From positions 930,001-994,000 of the forward strand of contig CP053448.1 of NCBI GenBank assembly GCA_013285445.1: DNA of 64,000 bases, given 5' to 3'. The notes beneath the pieces are model-generated. The model was given only the letters and a program-made list of their open reading frames with translations, did no database searches and was not told where the DNA came from. Both the position numbers and the translations under genes were made by a program. Of the stretch, positions 16,033-23,598 are shown in pieces (the first letter of the stretch is position 1; every line of letters begins with the position of its first letter). Source of the DNA: Pseudomonadota bacterium. GTDB lineage: Bacteria; Pseudomonadota; Gammaproteobacteria; Xanthomonadales; Wenzhouxiangellaceae.

Positions 16033-17658
16033 TCAGGCCACGGGAAAGCGCTGACCGGCGTGTTGGCGCAGCCGGAAATACGTCCACATGCTTTGCAGCA
16101 AGACCAAGATGCCCACCGCCATTAGCCCGAGCATCGGCAGCCGGTCAAGCCAGCCGCGATCGATTTGCGCTTTGCGCGGGTTGTCGGGATCATACAGAAC
16201 AGCAACCTGCTCGCCGCCACTGTAGGCCGGCGGACTGCTGCCGGAGCGATCCGTGAACTCAGTTCGCTTGCCTGCCGCAGTTTCGAATTCAACGACAGGA
16301 TGATAGGTATATGAACTGCCATCCGATGTGGAATTGTAATCGCTGACCACCTCAACGACCGTTCCTTTCGTCGCCAGTGCCCGTGCTTTGAAAGCGGAGT
16401 GGTTTACGCCCCAGTAATAGCCGCCAGCGATCAAACCAGCCCCGATCAGCACCATCACCGGCAGCCACATTTTCTGCAAACTCACATAATAAACAATACG
16501 ATCGCTTATCTCGTCGGGCGTCAGAATTCGGCCCTGTTGCCGCTTCAACCGCGATTTTTCTGCCATCCGTGCTCTAAACGCGGCCTTGGTTTCCCACTCT
16601 GCTCGCGGTTTGACCAACCGGCCGATTTTATAGGCGCCAAAGCCGGTTATGCCCAGAAACATCAAAATGCTGATCAGTGTGAACTCATAGCTCGCCGCCG
16701 CGATATAGAGCATTACCGCGCCCGGCATAGCCAGGGCCAGCCCGATGAAAGGTATCGCGAATGTCGGCTTCCTGATCTTCTCCGGGTCATCAGGATGAAC
16801 CAGCACCGCGCACTCCGTGCCCGGAAGCTGACTCAGAAAACTGTTACTGCCTGTATCACCCTCATAACGGCCAAGCTCGCCATTGGGCAGTTTGTATTCG
16901 AATACCGGGTAATACATTTCCCCCGCGTAGCTGACATTTTTTTTCTTTGGCCGTCCCTTCCGGCTGATCTTCGGAAACTTGCCGCTGAAGATCAGCAGGA
17001 GCATTGACCCCATCAGGGTCAGACCGATTGGAAGCGCCATGTTGTACCAGAAGGCCTTGACCACAAAACGCGCCGGATCGTCCTTGTCGTAAAAAACTGC
17101 AACCTGCTCCCCGCGCCTGAAAACTCGCCATCCGGTCGATAGGCTCCCTTCTTCACGCATGGGCATGCCATTGTACGTTTCATACGCAATAACCGGGCGG
17201 TAAGTCGTCCCGCCTTCGGAATCATGTTCGTTCTTGATCTCTACAATCTCTCCCGGTACTTCGACCCCCGCCGTTCTCAGAGACATATAGTCATAGCCGA
17301 AATACAGGCCCGCGCAGACCAGCATCGACGGGATACCGAGCACCACCAGAGCGATGACAACGCCGCCCGTCGCGGCGCCCGGCGATTTCCTCGCCGCTCT
17401 CATAAACGGCCCCCACCCGACGCCCGCTGTTGCTTCCTGGTTCTTTTGCTCCCTGACCGCGCCGGGTTTCTTGACCTTCGGCTGTCCCAGGGCACGCACA
17501 TCAACGATCCGCGCCTTCACCAGCCTGCCCGTGATCCGCCAGCGCATCGCATCGCCAAACAACAGTGCGCCAAGACCGAACATCACCAGACCGCCGGCCA
17601 AGAGCCCGATCTGGTTCCATGCCATCATGGCGTTCATGGCGACATCAAAGGCATCCAT
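16033..17658 (-). CDS. Membrane protein with repeated DUF3592-like beta modules
   Basis: 541 residues, start ATG 17658 with AAGGGAAG about 8 bases upstream (an in-frame start at 17700 would add 14). Four hydrophobic helix sets separate soluble modules: a first after helix 2 (GEIVEIKNEHDSEGG... Y-R-P-V-I-A-Y-E-T), a degenerate middle one (Y-Y-P-V-F-E-Y-K-L-P-N-G) and a third (T-Y-H-P-V-V-E-F-E-T). Each ends V-A-V-F-Y-D or V-A-V-L-Y-D or C-A-V-L-V-H with D-P-x-N/D. This is the DUF3592 pattern, here repeated in one protein. Function unknown. The gene is lower in GC than its neighbours, with A/T-ending codons, suggesting transfer. Confidence 0.8.
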   Translation of the reverse strand: MDAFDVAMNAMMAWNQIGLLAGGLVMFGLGALLFGDAMRWRITGRLVKARIVDVRALGQPKVKKPGAVREQKNQEATAGVGWGPFMRAARKSPGAATGGVVIALVVLGIPSMLVCAGLYFGYDYMSLRTAGVEVPGEIVEIKNEHDSEGGTTYRPVIAYETYNGMPMREEGSLSTGWRVFRRGEQVAVFYDKDDPARFVVKAFWYNMALPIGLTLMGSMLLLIFSGKFPKISRKGRPKKKNVSYAGEMYYPVFEYKLPNGELGRYEGDTGSNSFLSQLPGTECAVLVHPDDPEKIRKPTFAIPFIGLALAMPGAVMLYIAAASYEFTLISILMFLGITGFGAYKIGRLVKPRAEWETKAAFRARMAEKSRLKRQQGRILTPDEISDRIVYYVSLQKMWLPVMVLIGAGLIAGGYYWGVNHSAFKARALATKGTVVEVVSDYNSTSDGSSYTYHPVVEFETAAGKRTEFTDRSGSSPPAYSGGEQVAVLYDPDNPRKAQIDRGWLDRLPMLGLMAVGILVLLQSMWTYFRLRQHAGQRFPVA

Positions 17659-17891
17659 TGCGCTGACTTCCCTTGTTTGCCAGGTGCTGCTCCAGGTCAA
17701 TCGCGCTTGACCCGCGCCGGGCTTCGTTGCTCACAACGTATCTTAATGCCGCCTGACTCCTGAACAATGATACAAGGTGCGGGTTTCAGCCCAAAGAGCC
17801 GCTGATGACGTGGTCCGAGCCGGGTGGCCGTCGACGGGACAACCGGAAAGCCTAAGTCGGATGGTATTCGTGGCTGCGTGCGCGAATGCGT

Positions 17892-17913
17892 TTCTAGAGT
17901 GACTGCTCTAGAA
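17892..17913 (+). promoter_or_regulatory. Perfect 8-bp inverted repeat upstream of the secreted protein gene
   Basis: TTCTAGAG-tgactg-CTCTAGAA has perfect 8-base arms and a 6-base spacer, ending 43 bases before ATG 17957. It could be an operator dyad or a short hairpin in the leader RNA. No regulator is identified. Confidence 0.4.
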
Positions 17914-17956
17914 CTGGCCGCTAGCGTAGATAGTCAGTTGTTGAGGGAATCCGAAC

Positions 17957-18526
17957 ATGTCTCGGTGGATCCAGACGCTTTCCGTCCTTTTCGTCGGGTC
18001 ATGGTTTGTCCTTCTGGCCGTTCAGCCGTCGGCCGCGCAGCAACCGGTCGAACTGTTGAGCGAACCGCTGTCGATCGCAGACTTCGGGCTTGAGGGGCAG
18101 ATCCCGTCGGCCATCGATCTGGTTGGGCCCGAACAGGGTTCTGCGGGCCAGAGTCGCGCTGAGCTGGTCCGCCGGTTTCAGTGCTGGGTCGACGGCCTCG
18201 AAAGCTGTTCGGCCCTGGGCCTGAACGACCCCCGCGTTCGGGCGATTCGCCGCTTCCTCGTGCGGGGTCGAGATGACCGGGATGGCGTCGTCATCGTTGG
18301 TTTTCCTGACCAGTCCCGGGTCGAGGTGCGCGTGGCGCGCAATTCGGCTCTGGACCCGAATGACTGGGACCAGAGCGTCTACCTGCCGGTCGTCCTTCCT
18401 GATACGGTTCAGGCCCCCGGGCTGCCGGACATTCCCTCTCGCCCGGATCATTTCGATGGCCTGGCATACAACGTGCCGCCTGCGATTCAAGCCGCGCTGG
18501 AGCGGTTGAAGCAGCGGTTCGATTAG
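17957..18526 (+). CDS. Predicted secreted protein of unknown function
   Basis: 189 residues with a clear signal peptide: MSRW, a hydrophobic core LSVLFVGSWFVLLAV and a probable cleavage at A-A-Q. The mature part is soluble and contains two Cys (QCWVDGLESCSALG), likely disulfide-forming, a D-D-R-D-G-V-V-I-V-G-F-P segment and a proline-rich tail (PGLPDIPSRPDHFDG). No known domain. A perfect dyad at 17892-17913 sits upstream. Its neighbours (DUF3592 protein behind, BlaI/M56 ahead) say little about its role. Periplasmic location is inferred from the signal peptide. Confidence 0.7.
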   Translation: MSRWIQTLSVLFVGSWFVLLAVQPSAAQQPVELLSEPLSIADFGLEGQIPSAIDLVGPEQGSAGQSRAELVRRFQCWVDGLESCSALGLNDPRVRAIRRFLVRGRDDRDGVVIVGFPDQSRVEVRVARNSALDPNDWDQSVYLPVVLPDTVQAPGLPDIPSRPDHFDGLAYNVPPAIQAALERLKQRFD

Positions 18527-18858
18527 GGAACCTCCGAACCACCCTGCGCGGGCGCGACAGCGCAGGCGAGAACGCAAGGGCGTTTTGCCCGCAAGGCAAG
18601 TAGCCCTGGAGTGGAGCCGTTGCGCGTGCCTTTGCGGGAGGCTCCGGCCTGGCTTGGGCGAGCGCCGTTTTGAACCTTCCTGCACAAAGGCGCTCCGGCT
18701 ACTGTCGCTCGGCTCGCACCAGCTTGCAAGCCGGAATCAGGCATTTCCATTCGCTCTGTGCCCCGCGGACGCAATGTCTGCGGGGGTCGGTCACTGAATC
18801 ATCGCGCCTGAGCAGCGTTGTTCAGACCGACCTGAACCCGGCAGCGGCAGATCGGGGC
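18527..18858. other. Non-coding stretch upstream of the BlaI promoter
   Basis: Over 300 bases with no gene that I can support. Short open frames exist in several frames but lack ribosome sites and conserved motifs. The first part contains small GC-rich stem candidates around the segment GGGCGTTTTGCCC. Nothing else identified. Confidence 0.4.
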
Positions 18859-18886
18859 TTGACAATGGCGATTACATATGTAAACT
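18859..18886 (+). promoter_or_regulatory. Promoter of the BlaI-M56 operon
   Basis: TTGACA at 18859-18864 is a perfect -35 element; TAAACT at 18881-18886, 16 bases later, is a weak -10. The first BlaI operator overlaps the -10 and so would block RNA polymerase. The BlaI ATG follows at 18915. Confidence 0.65.
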
Positions 18887-18908
18887 GAAGCTACGTTTAC
18901 AACTGTAA
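18872..18908 (+). promoter_or_regulatory. Two BlaI/MecI-type operators (TTACA-N2-TGTAA)
   Basis: Operator 1 is TTACATATGTAA (18872-18883), a perfect palindrome. Operator 2 is TTACAACTGTAA (18897-18908), with identical half-sites. Both match the half-site pair TTACA/TGTAA recognised by BlaI/MecI repressors, and centre-to-centre spacing is 25 bases. They sit over and just after the -10 of the BlaI gene, predicting negative autoregulation of the operon. Confidence 0.8.
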
Positions 18909-18914
18909 GCACTC

Positions 18915-19292
18915 ATGAAAGAGAGAACAATCAGCGAAGCGGAAAGTACCCTGATGCAGGTATTGTGGCAGCAAGGCGAGGCTACGGCCGAGGAACTGCA
19001 TCAGGCCGTTGCCAAAGACACCGGCTGGCAGGAGGGAACGGTCAAGACCCTGCTCAACCGACTGCTCCGAAAGGGCGCGATACAGGCCGAACGGGAGGGT
19101 CGTCGATATCGCTACCGCCCGGTGCTGACCCGGGCCGACTATGTGGCCGAACAGAGCCGTTCGCTGGTCGAGCGACTGTTCGACGGGCGCGTGGCTCCGC
19201 TGGTCGCGCATTTCAGTGAACGCCAGGCGCTGTCCAGGTCCGACCTCGACGAGCTGCGCCGGTTGATCGAGGCGCTTGATCATGGCCAGTGA
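18915..19292 (+). CDS. BlaI/MecI/CopY-family winged-helix repressor
   Basis: 125 residues. The N-terminal 75 residues are a winged helix: I-S-E-A-E-S-T-L-M-Q-V-L-W, A-T-A-E-E-L-H, then W-Q-E-G-T-V-K-T-L-L-N-R-L as recognition helix and R-R-Y-R-Y as wing. The C-terminal 45 residues form the dimer part that is cleaved when the sensor fires. It binds the two operators just upstream. Its stop lies 11 bases inside the sensor gene. No beta-lactamase gene is adjacent, so the target may be the operon itself or distant genes. Confidence 0.92.
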   Translation: MKERTISEAESTLMQVLWQQGEATAEELHQAVAKDTGWQEGTVKTLLNRLLRKGAIQAEREGRRYRYRPVLTRADYVAEQSRSLVERLFDGRVAPLVAHFSERQALSRSDLDELRRLIEALDHGQ

Positions 19293-20910
19293 GCTGCTGA
19301 ATCTGCTGTGCTATTCGACGCTGATGCTGTCCCTGGCGCTTGCTGGTGTGTTGCTGTTGCGCCGACCCTGGCTGCGCTGGTTCGGTGCGCACAACGCCTT
19401 TCTGCTATGGCTGAGCGTGCCGGCGACCCTGCTGGTACTGCTGTTGCCTGCCCCGGTCCGTCGGATCGAAGGCGCGGCCATTCAACCACTCGGCGAAATG
19501 CCGGAGGCAGCGCCGATGGCAGCGCCAGTGATGCTTCCGGAGCCCGCGTTCGCACTCGACACCAGCAGCCTGCTGATTGCGATTTGGCTGATCGGGGCGG
19601 TCTTGATGGCCGCCTGGCTGGTATCGAGCCAGCGACGGCTGCTGCGTTCCCTGGGCCGCTTGACTGAAAGGCCTGACGGCAGCTTTTTGAGTGCGTCCGA
19701 TGCAGCCGGCCCGGCCGTGGTCGGCGCATTCAGGCCGCGGATCGTGTTGCCCGCCGACTTCGACCGGCGTTACTCGCCGCCGCAGCAGTCCCTGATTCTC
19801 GAGCATGAGCGCTGTCACCTGCGCCGGGGCGACGCCCAGTTCACGCTGTTGGCCTGCTTCATGCGAACAATGTTCTGGTTCAACCCGCTGGTGCACGTGG
19901 CCTGGCCGCGGTTTCGCATCGATCAGGAGCTGGCCTGTGACGCGGCCGTGGTGCGCCGCTATCCGGGACTGCGGCGCGAGTATGCCGAGGCCATGCTCTT
20001 TACCCAATTCAGTTCAACGCAACCGCCGGTCGGATGTACCTGGCTGACCGGCCATCCACTCAAGAGGAGGATTACCATGCTCTATGCCCATCCCGTTGGA
20101 AAAACCCGTCTGCTGATCGGGACGCTTCTGGCCGTGGCCGCCAGCTCGGCGGCTGCGGCGGGAGCCTGGAGTGCCCAGGAGCCACAGCGACTCTACACCT
20201 CAACGCATCTGCCGAAGCTGGAGCTGGCAGTTGCCGTGCCCGGGCAGGATCAGCGCATGGCTTCGATGACCGGCGGCTCGGCCGCACTGACTGCTGTTGG
20301 AGTTCCGTTTCCGGACGTTGCCATCGCGCCACCGCCGGCCGCCGTCGCCGCGGCGGGTGATGCCGATGAATCCCGGAGTGCACCCCGGCTGCCGGTCGCC
20401 GCCGCATCAGCTCCGGGCGCTTCGGCGACTGATACCTCATCCGGTCCCGAAAACTCCGTAATGGTCGATGTCCAGCCGGCTGAGCTGGTCAAGGCCGATC
20501 GGCCGAGCTTCCCGAGATCGCGCTCCAAGCCCCGACTCGTGGGTTACCCGGGAATGCCGGATGCAGAACGGCCCGGTCCGGAGTGGATGCCGGAGCATGG
20601 GCTCTGGGAACTCAAGGTCCGCGTGACGCTCGACGAGGGCGGTCAGCTAGTCGACGCGTCGATTGCCGACAACCAGCTCAATGATGTCGGCCTGGTGCGC
20701 CGCTACGAGCGGCTCGCGCTGAGCGCGGTCCGGGGCTGGCAATACGCACCGGCACGGATCGACGGCGAGCCCGTGCCGTCCGAGATGCTGATGTCGTTCT
20801 ACTTCGATACCAGGCTGGGCCAGGTGGGACTGAACGACTTCGGAACCAGCCCGCACGACAGACCAATCGGTCGAACCTATGAAGCGACTCGCCGCGCCAC
20901 CAATCGGTAG
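19282..20910 (+). CDS. M56 (BlaR1-like) membrane metalloprotease sensor with TonB-like C-terminus
   Basis: 542 residues. Four TM helices near the N-terminus enclose a zinc-protease site HERCH (H175-E176-x2-H179; HExxH), followed by a catalytic-domain segment E-L-A-C-D-A-A-V. A further TM helix lies at about residues 275-292, followed by an Ala/Pro-rich linker and then a C-terminal domain (from about 420) with P-x-Y-P-like entry G-L-W-E-L-K-V-R-V-T-L-D-E-G-G and G-W-Q-Y-A-P-A, typical of TonB C-termini. Such M56-TonB fusions differ from BlaR1, whose C-terminus binds penicillin. It probably cleaves the BlaI partner when an envelope signal is sensed. Start ATG 19282 is preferred; it overlaps blaI by 11 bases. 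Confidence 0.88.
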   Translation: MASELLNLLCYSTLMLSLALAGVLLLRRPWLRWFGAHNAFLLWLSVPATLLVLLLPAPVRRIEGAAIQPLGEMPEAAPMAAPVMLPEPAFALDTSSLLIAIWLIGAVLMAAWLVSSQRRLLRSLGRLTERPDGSFLSASDAAGPAVVGAFRPRIVLPADFDRRYSPPQQSLILEHERCHLRRGDAQFTLLACFMRTMFWFNPLVHVAWPRFRIDQELACDAAVVRRYPGLRREYAEAMLFTQFSSTQPPVGCTWLTGHPLKRRITMLYAHPVGKTRLLIGTLLAVAASSAAAAGAWSAQEPQRLYTSTHLPKLELAVAVPGQDQRMASMTGGSAALTAVGVPFPDVAIAPPPAAVAAAGDADESRSAPRLPVAAASAPGASATDTSSGPENSVMVDVQPAELVKADRPSFPRSRSKPRLVGYPGMPDAERPGPEWMPEHGLWELKVRVTLDEGGQLVDASIADNQLNDVGLVRRYERLALSAVRGWQYAPARIDGEPVPSEMLMSFYFDTRLGQVGLNDFGTSPHDRPIGRTYEATRRATNR

Positions 20911-20921
20911 CGGCACATCGA

Positions 20922-20962
20922 CCGCCGCGGGCGTACGGTCTGACGACCGTAGCCCGCGGCGG
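20922..20962 (+). terminator. Strong hairpin after the M56 gene
   Basis: Arms CCGCCGCGGGC and GCCCGCGGCGG pair over 11 bases, continue with GTACGGTC/GACCGTA (one bulge), and close with a TGA-C loop. It begins 11 bp after the M56 stop. No T-run follows, so it may be a Rho-assisted terminator or stabilising 3' end. Confidence 0.55.
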
Positions 20963-21041
20963 CTCTTGCCCCGTCTTCTTACCTGCTCGGCTGTGCACAC
21001 GGCGACCTCATTTCCATTCATCTCATTGAAGCCATTCCTGC

Positions 21042-21072
21042 AGCCCTGAATGTGATCTATATGATTGCCGGG
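21042..21072 (+). repeat. Partial copy of the murA/yidD inverted-repeat arm
   Basis: This stretch, starting AGCCCTGAATGTGATCTA (18 bases identical), matches the junction of inner and outer arms at 59052-59095 and goes on with TGCCGGG after two changes. The CRP-like core TGTGATCTATAT lies inside. It is in the gap between the M56 gene and the Sel1-like gene, without a visible partner arm here. Confidence 0.6.
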
Positions 21073-21281
21073 CTGATAACGGCCTCATCGGCCGCTGCCG
21101 CCGCACTCTGCATATGCCACAGATTGTCAGCCGGATTGACGCGTCTGAAACCCTGTTTTCAGCGCGTTTCAGCCAGATCTTGGCCAGGTTTCACTTCCGT
21201 TCCATAGAAGAAACAGGCGGTACCGGCGACAGTGGAGCCCCGCCACGTTCGGGAACCTGTCTTGAAACAAAGGAATTTGAA

Positions 21282-22076
21282 ATGAGGAAAAAAGCGAACA
21301 CAATCTGCGAAGAACGTTCGACCCGCCGTTACCTCCCGGGTCACGCTACCGTGCTCACCTTGATGGTCGTGCTGGTGTTGTCACTGCCGGGCGCGGTTGT
21401 CGGCATGGGTTATGCCGAACGCACGCCCGGTCACAAACACCTCTCAGCGGGGCTCGATGCGTATGCGGCCGGCCAGTACTTCAGCGCCATGGACAAGTTC
21501 AGGAGTGCCGCGCGCTGGGCCGATAAGCTGGCCCAGTTCAACCTCGGGGTGATGTACCTCAATGGTCAGGGTTCGGATCCGGAACCGGCGCGTGCTTGGG
21601 CGTGGTTCGAGCTCGCCGCAGAGCGCCGGTATCCGCGAATGGTAAAGGTTGCAGACCAGGTTTGGGCCAGTCTGGATGAGCCCGGTCGGGCCCAGGCGCG
21701 CCGCATCTACGACGATGAGCTCATGCCTCGATTCGGTGATGCGGTCGCGGTCCCCAGAACAGCCAGTTTCATGCGCCGGGCGCAGCGCAGCGCCACCGGG
21801 TCGCGGGTCGGCTTCCGGGGCAGCAACATGCGGGTCTTCGAGGTCGATCATGCGCGCTGGAATCGTACACTGCCGCAGGATTCAACAGCGATTATCATCA
21901 GCGGCAGACAATTCACTGGCGATGAGTACTACGATCCCGCGCACTTCGACATCTACAGTGTCATTGCCGCCGAATCCCGGTTGTTCGATGCAGAACACAG
22001 AGGGGACGTGCGGCTGGGCGAGTTCAGGCTGATCGACGACGAAGCATCCGATAGCGAGAAAGACGATAACCGTTGA
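21282..22076 (+). CDS. Sel1-like repeat protein, probably exported or membrane-anchored
   Basis: 264 residues from ATG 21282 (AAAGGA 8 bases upstream). The N-terminus has a long positive region then a hydrophobic core, TVLTLMVVLVLSLPGAVVG, fitting a signal peptide with extended n-region or an anchor. Residues about 75-125 match Sel1-like repeats: Y-A-A-G-Q-Y-F-S-A-M-D-K-F, then A-Q-F-N-L-G-V-M-Y-L-N-G-Q-G and A-R-A-W-A-W-F-E-L-A-A. The C-terminal half (about 130 residues, with R-G-S-N-M-R-V-F-E-V-D) is unassigned and ends in a charged DSEKDDNR tail. Sel1 repeats usually scaffold protein complexes. Function unknown. Confidence 0.72.
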   Translation: MRKKANTICEERSTRRYLPGHATVLTLMVVLVLSLPGAVVGMGYAERTPGHKHLSAGLDAYAAGQYFSAMDKFRSAARWADKLAQFNLGVMYLNGQGSDPEPARAWAWFELAAERRYPRMVKVADQVWASLDEPGRAQARRIYDDELMPRFGDAVAVPRTASFMRRAQRSATGSRVGFRGSNMRVFEVDHARWNRTLPQDSTAIIISGRQFTGDEYYDPAHFDIYSVIAAESRLFDAEHRGDVRLGEFRLIDDEASDSEKDDNR

Positions 22077-22120
22077 GAATGGATCGGGCCGGACGTTTTG
22101 CCCGTATTATCCCTGAGCCC

Positions 22121-22150
22121 GCCATCCCCGGGATCTTGCCCGGGGATGGC
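22121..22150 (+). terminator. Perfect 12-bp stem-loop after the Sel1-like gene
   Basis: GCCATCCCCGGG-atcttg-CCCGGGGATGGC is a perfect 12-base inverted repeat with a 6-base loop. It is 45 bp past the stop and has no T-run, so it may end transcription from either side with Rho or protect the 3' end. Confidence 0.55.
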
Positions 22151-22168
22151 GGTGTTCTGCCCGGCTTA

Positions 22169-22188
22169 CGGGCTAGGGCGCGCGCTTC
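22169..22188 (+). repeat. 20-bp direct repeat, copy 1
   Basis: CGGGCTAGGGCGCGCGCTTC, identical at 22277-22296, 108 bp apart. No function assigned. Confidence 0.6.
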
Positions 22189-22276
22189 GGAAATACAGCC
22201 TGGTATTCCGCTCGGTCGGAAAATCCGCTGTGCGAACAATCCCCTGCGCAATCATCGCGGCGATTCATGAATAATG

Positions 22277-22296
22277 CGGGCTAGGGCGCGCGCTTC
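22277..22296 (+). repeat. 20-bp direct repeat, copy 2
   Basis: Identical to 22169-22188, lying 101 bp before the end of the threonine aldolase gene. Confidence 0.6.
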
Positions 22297-22396
22297 CATT
22301 GACCGATGCAATTGGGCAATCGGCGGACCCTTCAGTTGAGCCGTTTCAGCCGGTAATCGTCAGTGCCGATGGGAAGAGCCGATGTGATGGCCTGCC

Positions 22397-23425
22397 TTAC
22401 CCGCTCTTGAGTGCCTCGAGAAAGCGCTCGATCTGTTCATGCGTGGTGGACCAGGAGCAGACCAGCCTGGCCAGGTCATCGTGGCCGGGCCAGATATGAA
22501 ATTCGAAGCCTTCGGCCTTGAGCGCGGCCAGGATGTTCGGTCTGGCCTGCATGAAGACTTCGTTGGCCTCGACTGGCCAGAACAGCGAGGCGTTCGGGCA
22601 AGCCTCGATGCCTTCGGCCAGCGCGGTGGCACACCTGTTGGCGTGCCTGGCCAGTTCCAGCCAGAGATCGTCCTCGAGCATGGCCAGGAGCTGGGCAGAC
22701 ACATAGCGCATCTTGGACAGCAGATGGCCGGCCCGCTTGCGGCGCCGTTCCATGCCCTCAAGCCACTCGGGGTGGTCGAACACGACGATCGCCTCGGCGG
22801 TCAGCGCGCCATTCTTGGTGGCGCCGAAGGAGAGTACGTCAACGCCGGCCTTCCAGGTGGTTTCAGCCGGCCTGCACTCCAGCGAGGCGACGGCATTGGC
22901 GAAGCGTGCCCCGTCCATGTGCAGGTGCAGACCGCGCTCATGGGCGGCTCGGGCGATGGCGGCGACGGTCTCGGTCGGGTATACCGTGCCGCATTCGGTC
23001 GCCTGGGTGATCGACACGACCGACGGTTTGACGTTGTGCACGCCGTGCGTGCCGGCGCCGTCGGCGGCCCGGGCCACGACGTCGGCGTCGAGCCGACCGG
23101 CCTCACCGGGCAGGGGCATCAGTTTGGCGCCGGCCGAGTAAAACTCCGGGGCGCCATTCTCGTCATTGTGGATACGCGCCAGTTCATGGCAGAGGACCGC
23201 GCCCCAGGGCGGGCTGAGTTCGGCGATGGCCGCACAGTTGGCCGCGGTGCCGGTGGCGATCGGCAGAACGTGGCAGTCGGTCTCGAACAGCTCGGAGAAC
23301 CGCCGGTTCAGCTCGCGGCTCCAGCGGTCTTCGGAATAGGCCGTGGCGAAGCCCTCGTTGGCGCGCGTGACTGCCTCGATCATGGCCGGATGGGCCGGGG
23401 CCTCGTTGTCGCTCTTGAAGTTCAT
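22397..23425 (-). CDS. PLP-dependent threonine aldolase (LtaE-like)
   Basis: 342 residues starting at MNFKSDNEAPAHPAM. The fold-I pattern is clear: S-D-N-E-A-P-A-H-P at the N-terminus, I-A-T-G-T-A-A-N (phosphate loop), H-L-H-M-D-G-A-R with the PLP Asp, and S-F-G-A-T-K-N-G with K204 as the PLP lysine. The enzyme cleaves L-threonine or L-allo-threonine to glycine and acetaldehyde. ATG 23425 is favoured; an in-frame start 25 codons upstream would extend it into poorly conserved sequence. It is divergent to hrpA. Confidence 0.92.
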   Translation of the reverse strand: MNFKSDNEAPAHPAMIEAVTRANEGFATAYSEDRWSRELNRRFSELFETDCHVLPIATGTAANCAAIAELSPPWGAVLCHELARIHNDENGAPEFYSAGAKLMPLPGEAGRLDADVVARAADGAGTHGVHNVKPSVVSITQATECGTVYPTETVAAIARAAHERGLHLHMDGARFANAVASLECRPAETTWKAGVDVLSFGATKNGALTAEAIVVFDHPEWLEGMERRRKRAGHLLSKMRYVSAQLLAMLEDDLWLELARHANRCATALAEGIEACPNASLFWPVEANEVFMQARPNILAALKAEGFEFHIWPGHDDLARLVCSWSTTHEQIERFLEALKSG

Positions 23426-23598
23426 CGCTTGGTCTCTTGGGGGGCGGGAGCTCGCCGCATAGCGTATCAAGGTGTGGGGATCGGTGGCGGGTGGGCGCAT
23501 CGGTTGGCAGACGCGGGGAAAACGGTGGAGTTAAAGCCCGCCGTTTGCCGGCACCACCTGTTCGCACTCCCAATCTCGACGGGTGACAATACGCACCC

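Larger units (their letters stand above)
22077..22396. other. Intergenic stretch with hairpin and direct repeats
   Basis: Holds the stem-loop 22121-22150 and two copies of a 20-base direct repeat (22169-22188, 22277-22296). No gene is supported. Threonine aldolase ends convergent at 22397. Confidence 0.5.
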
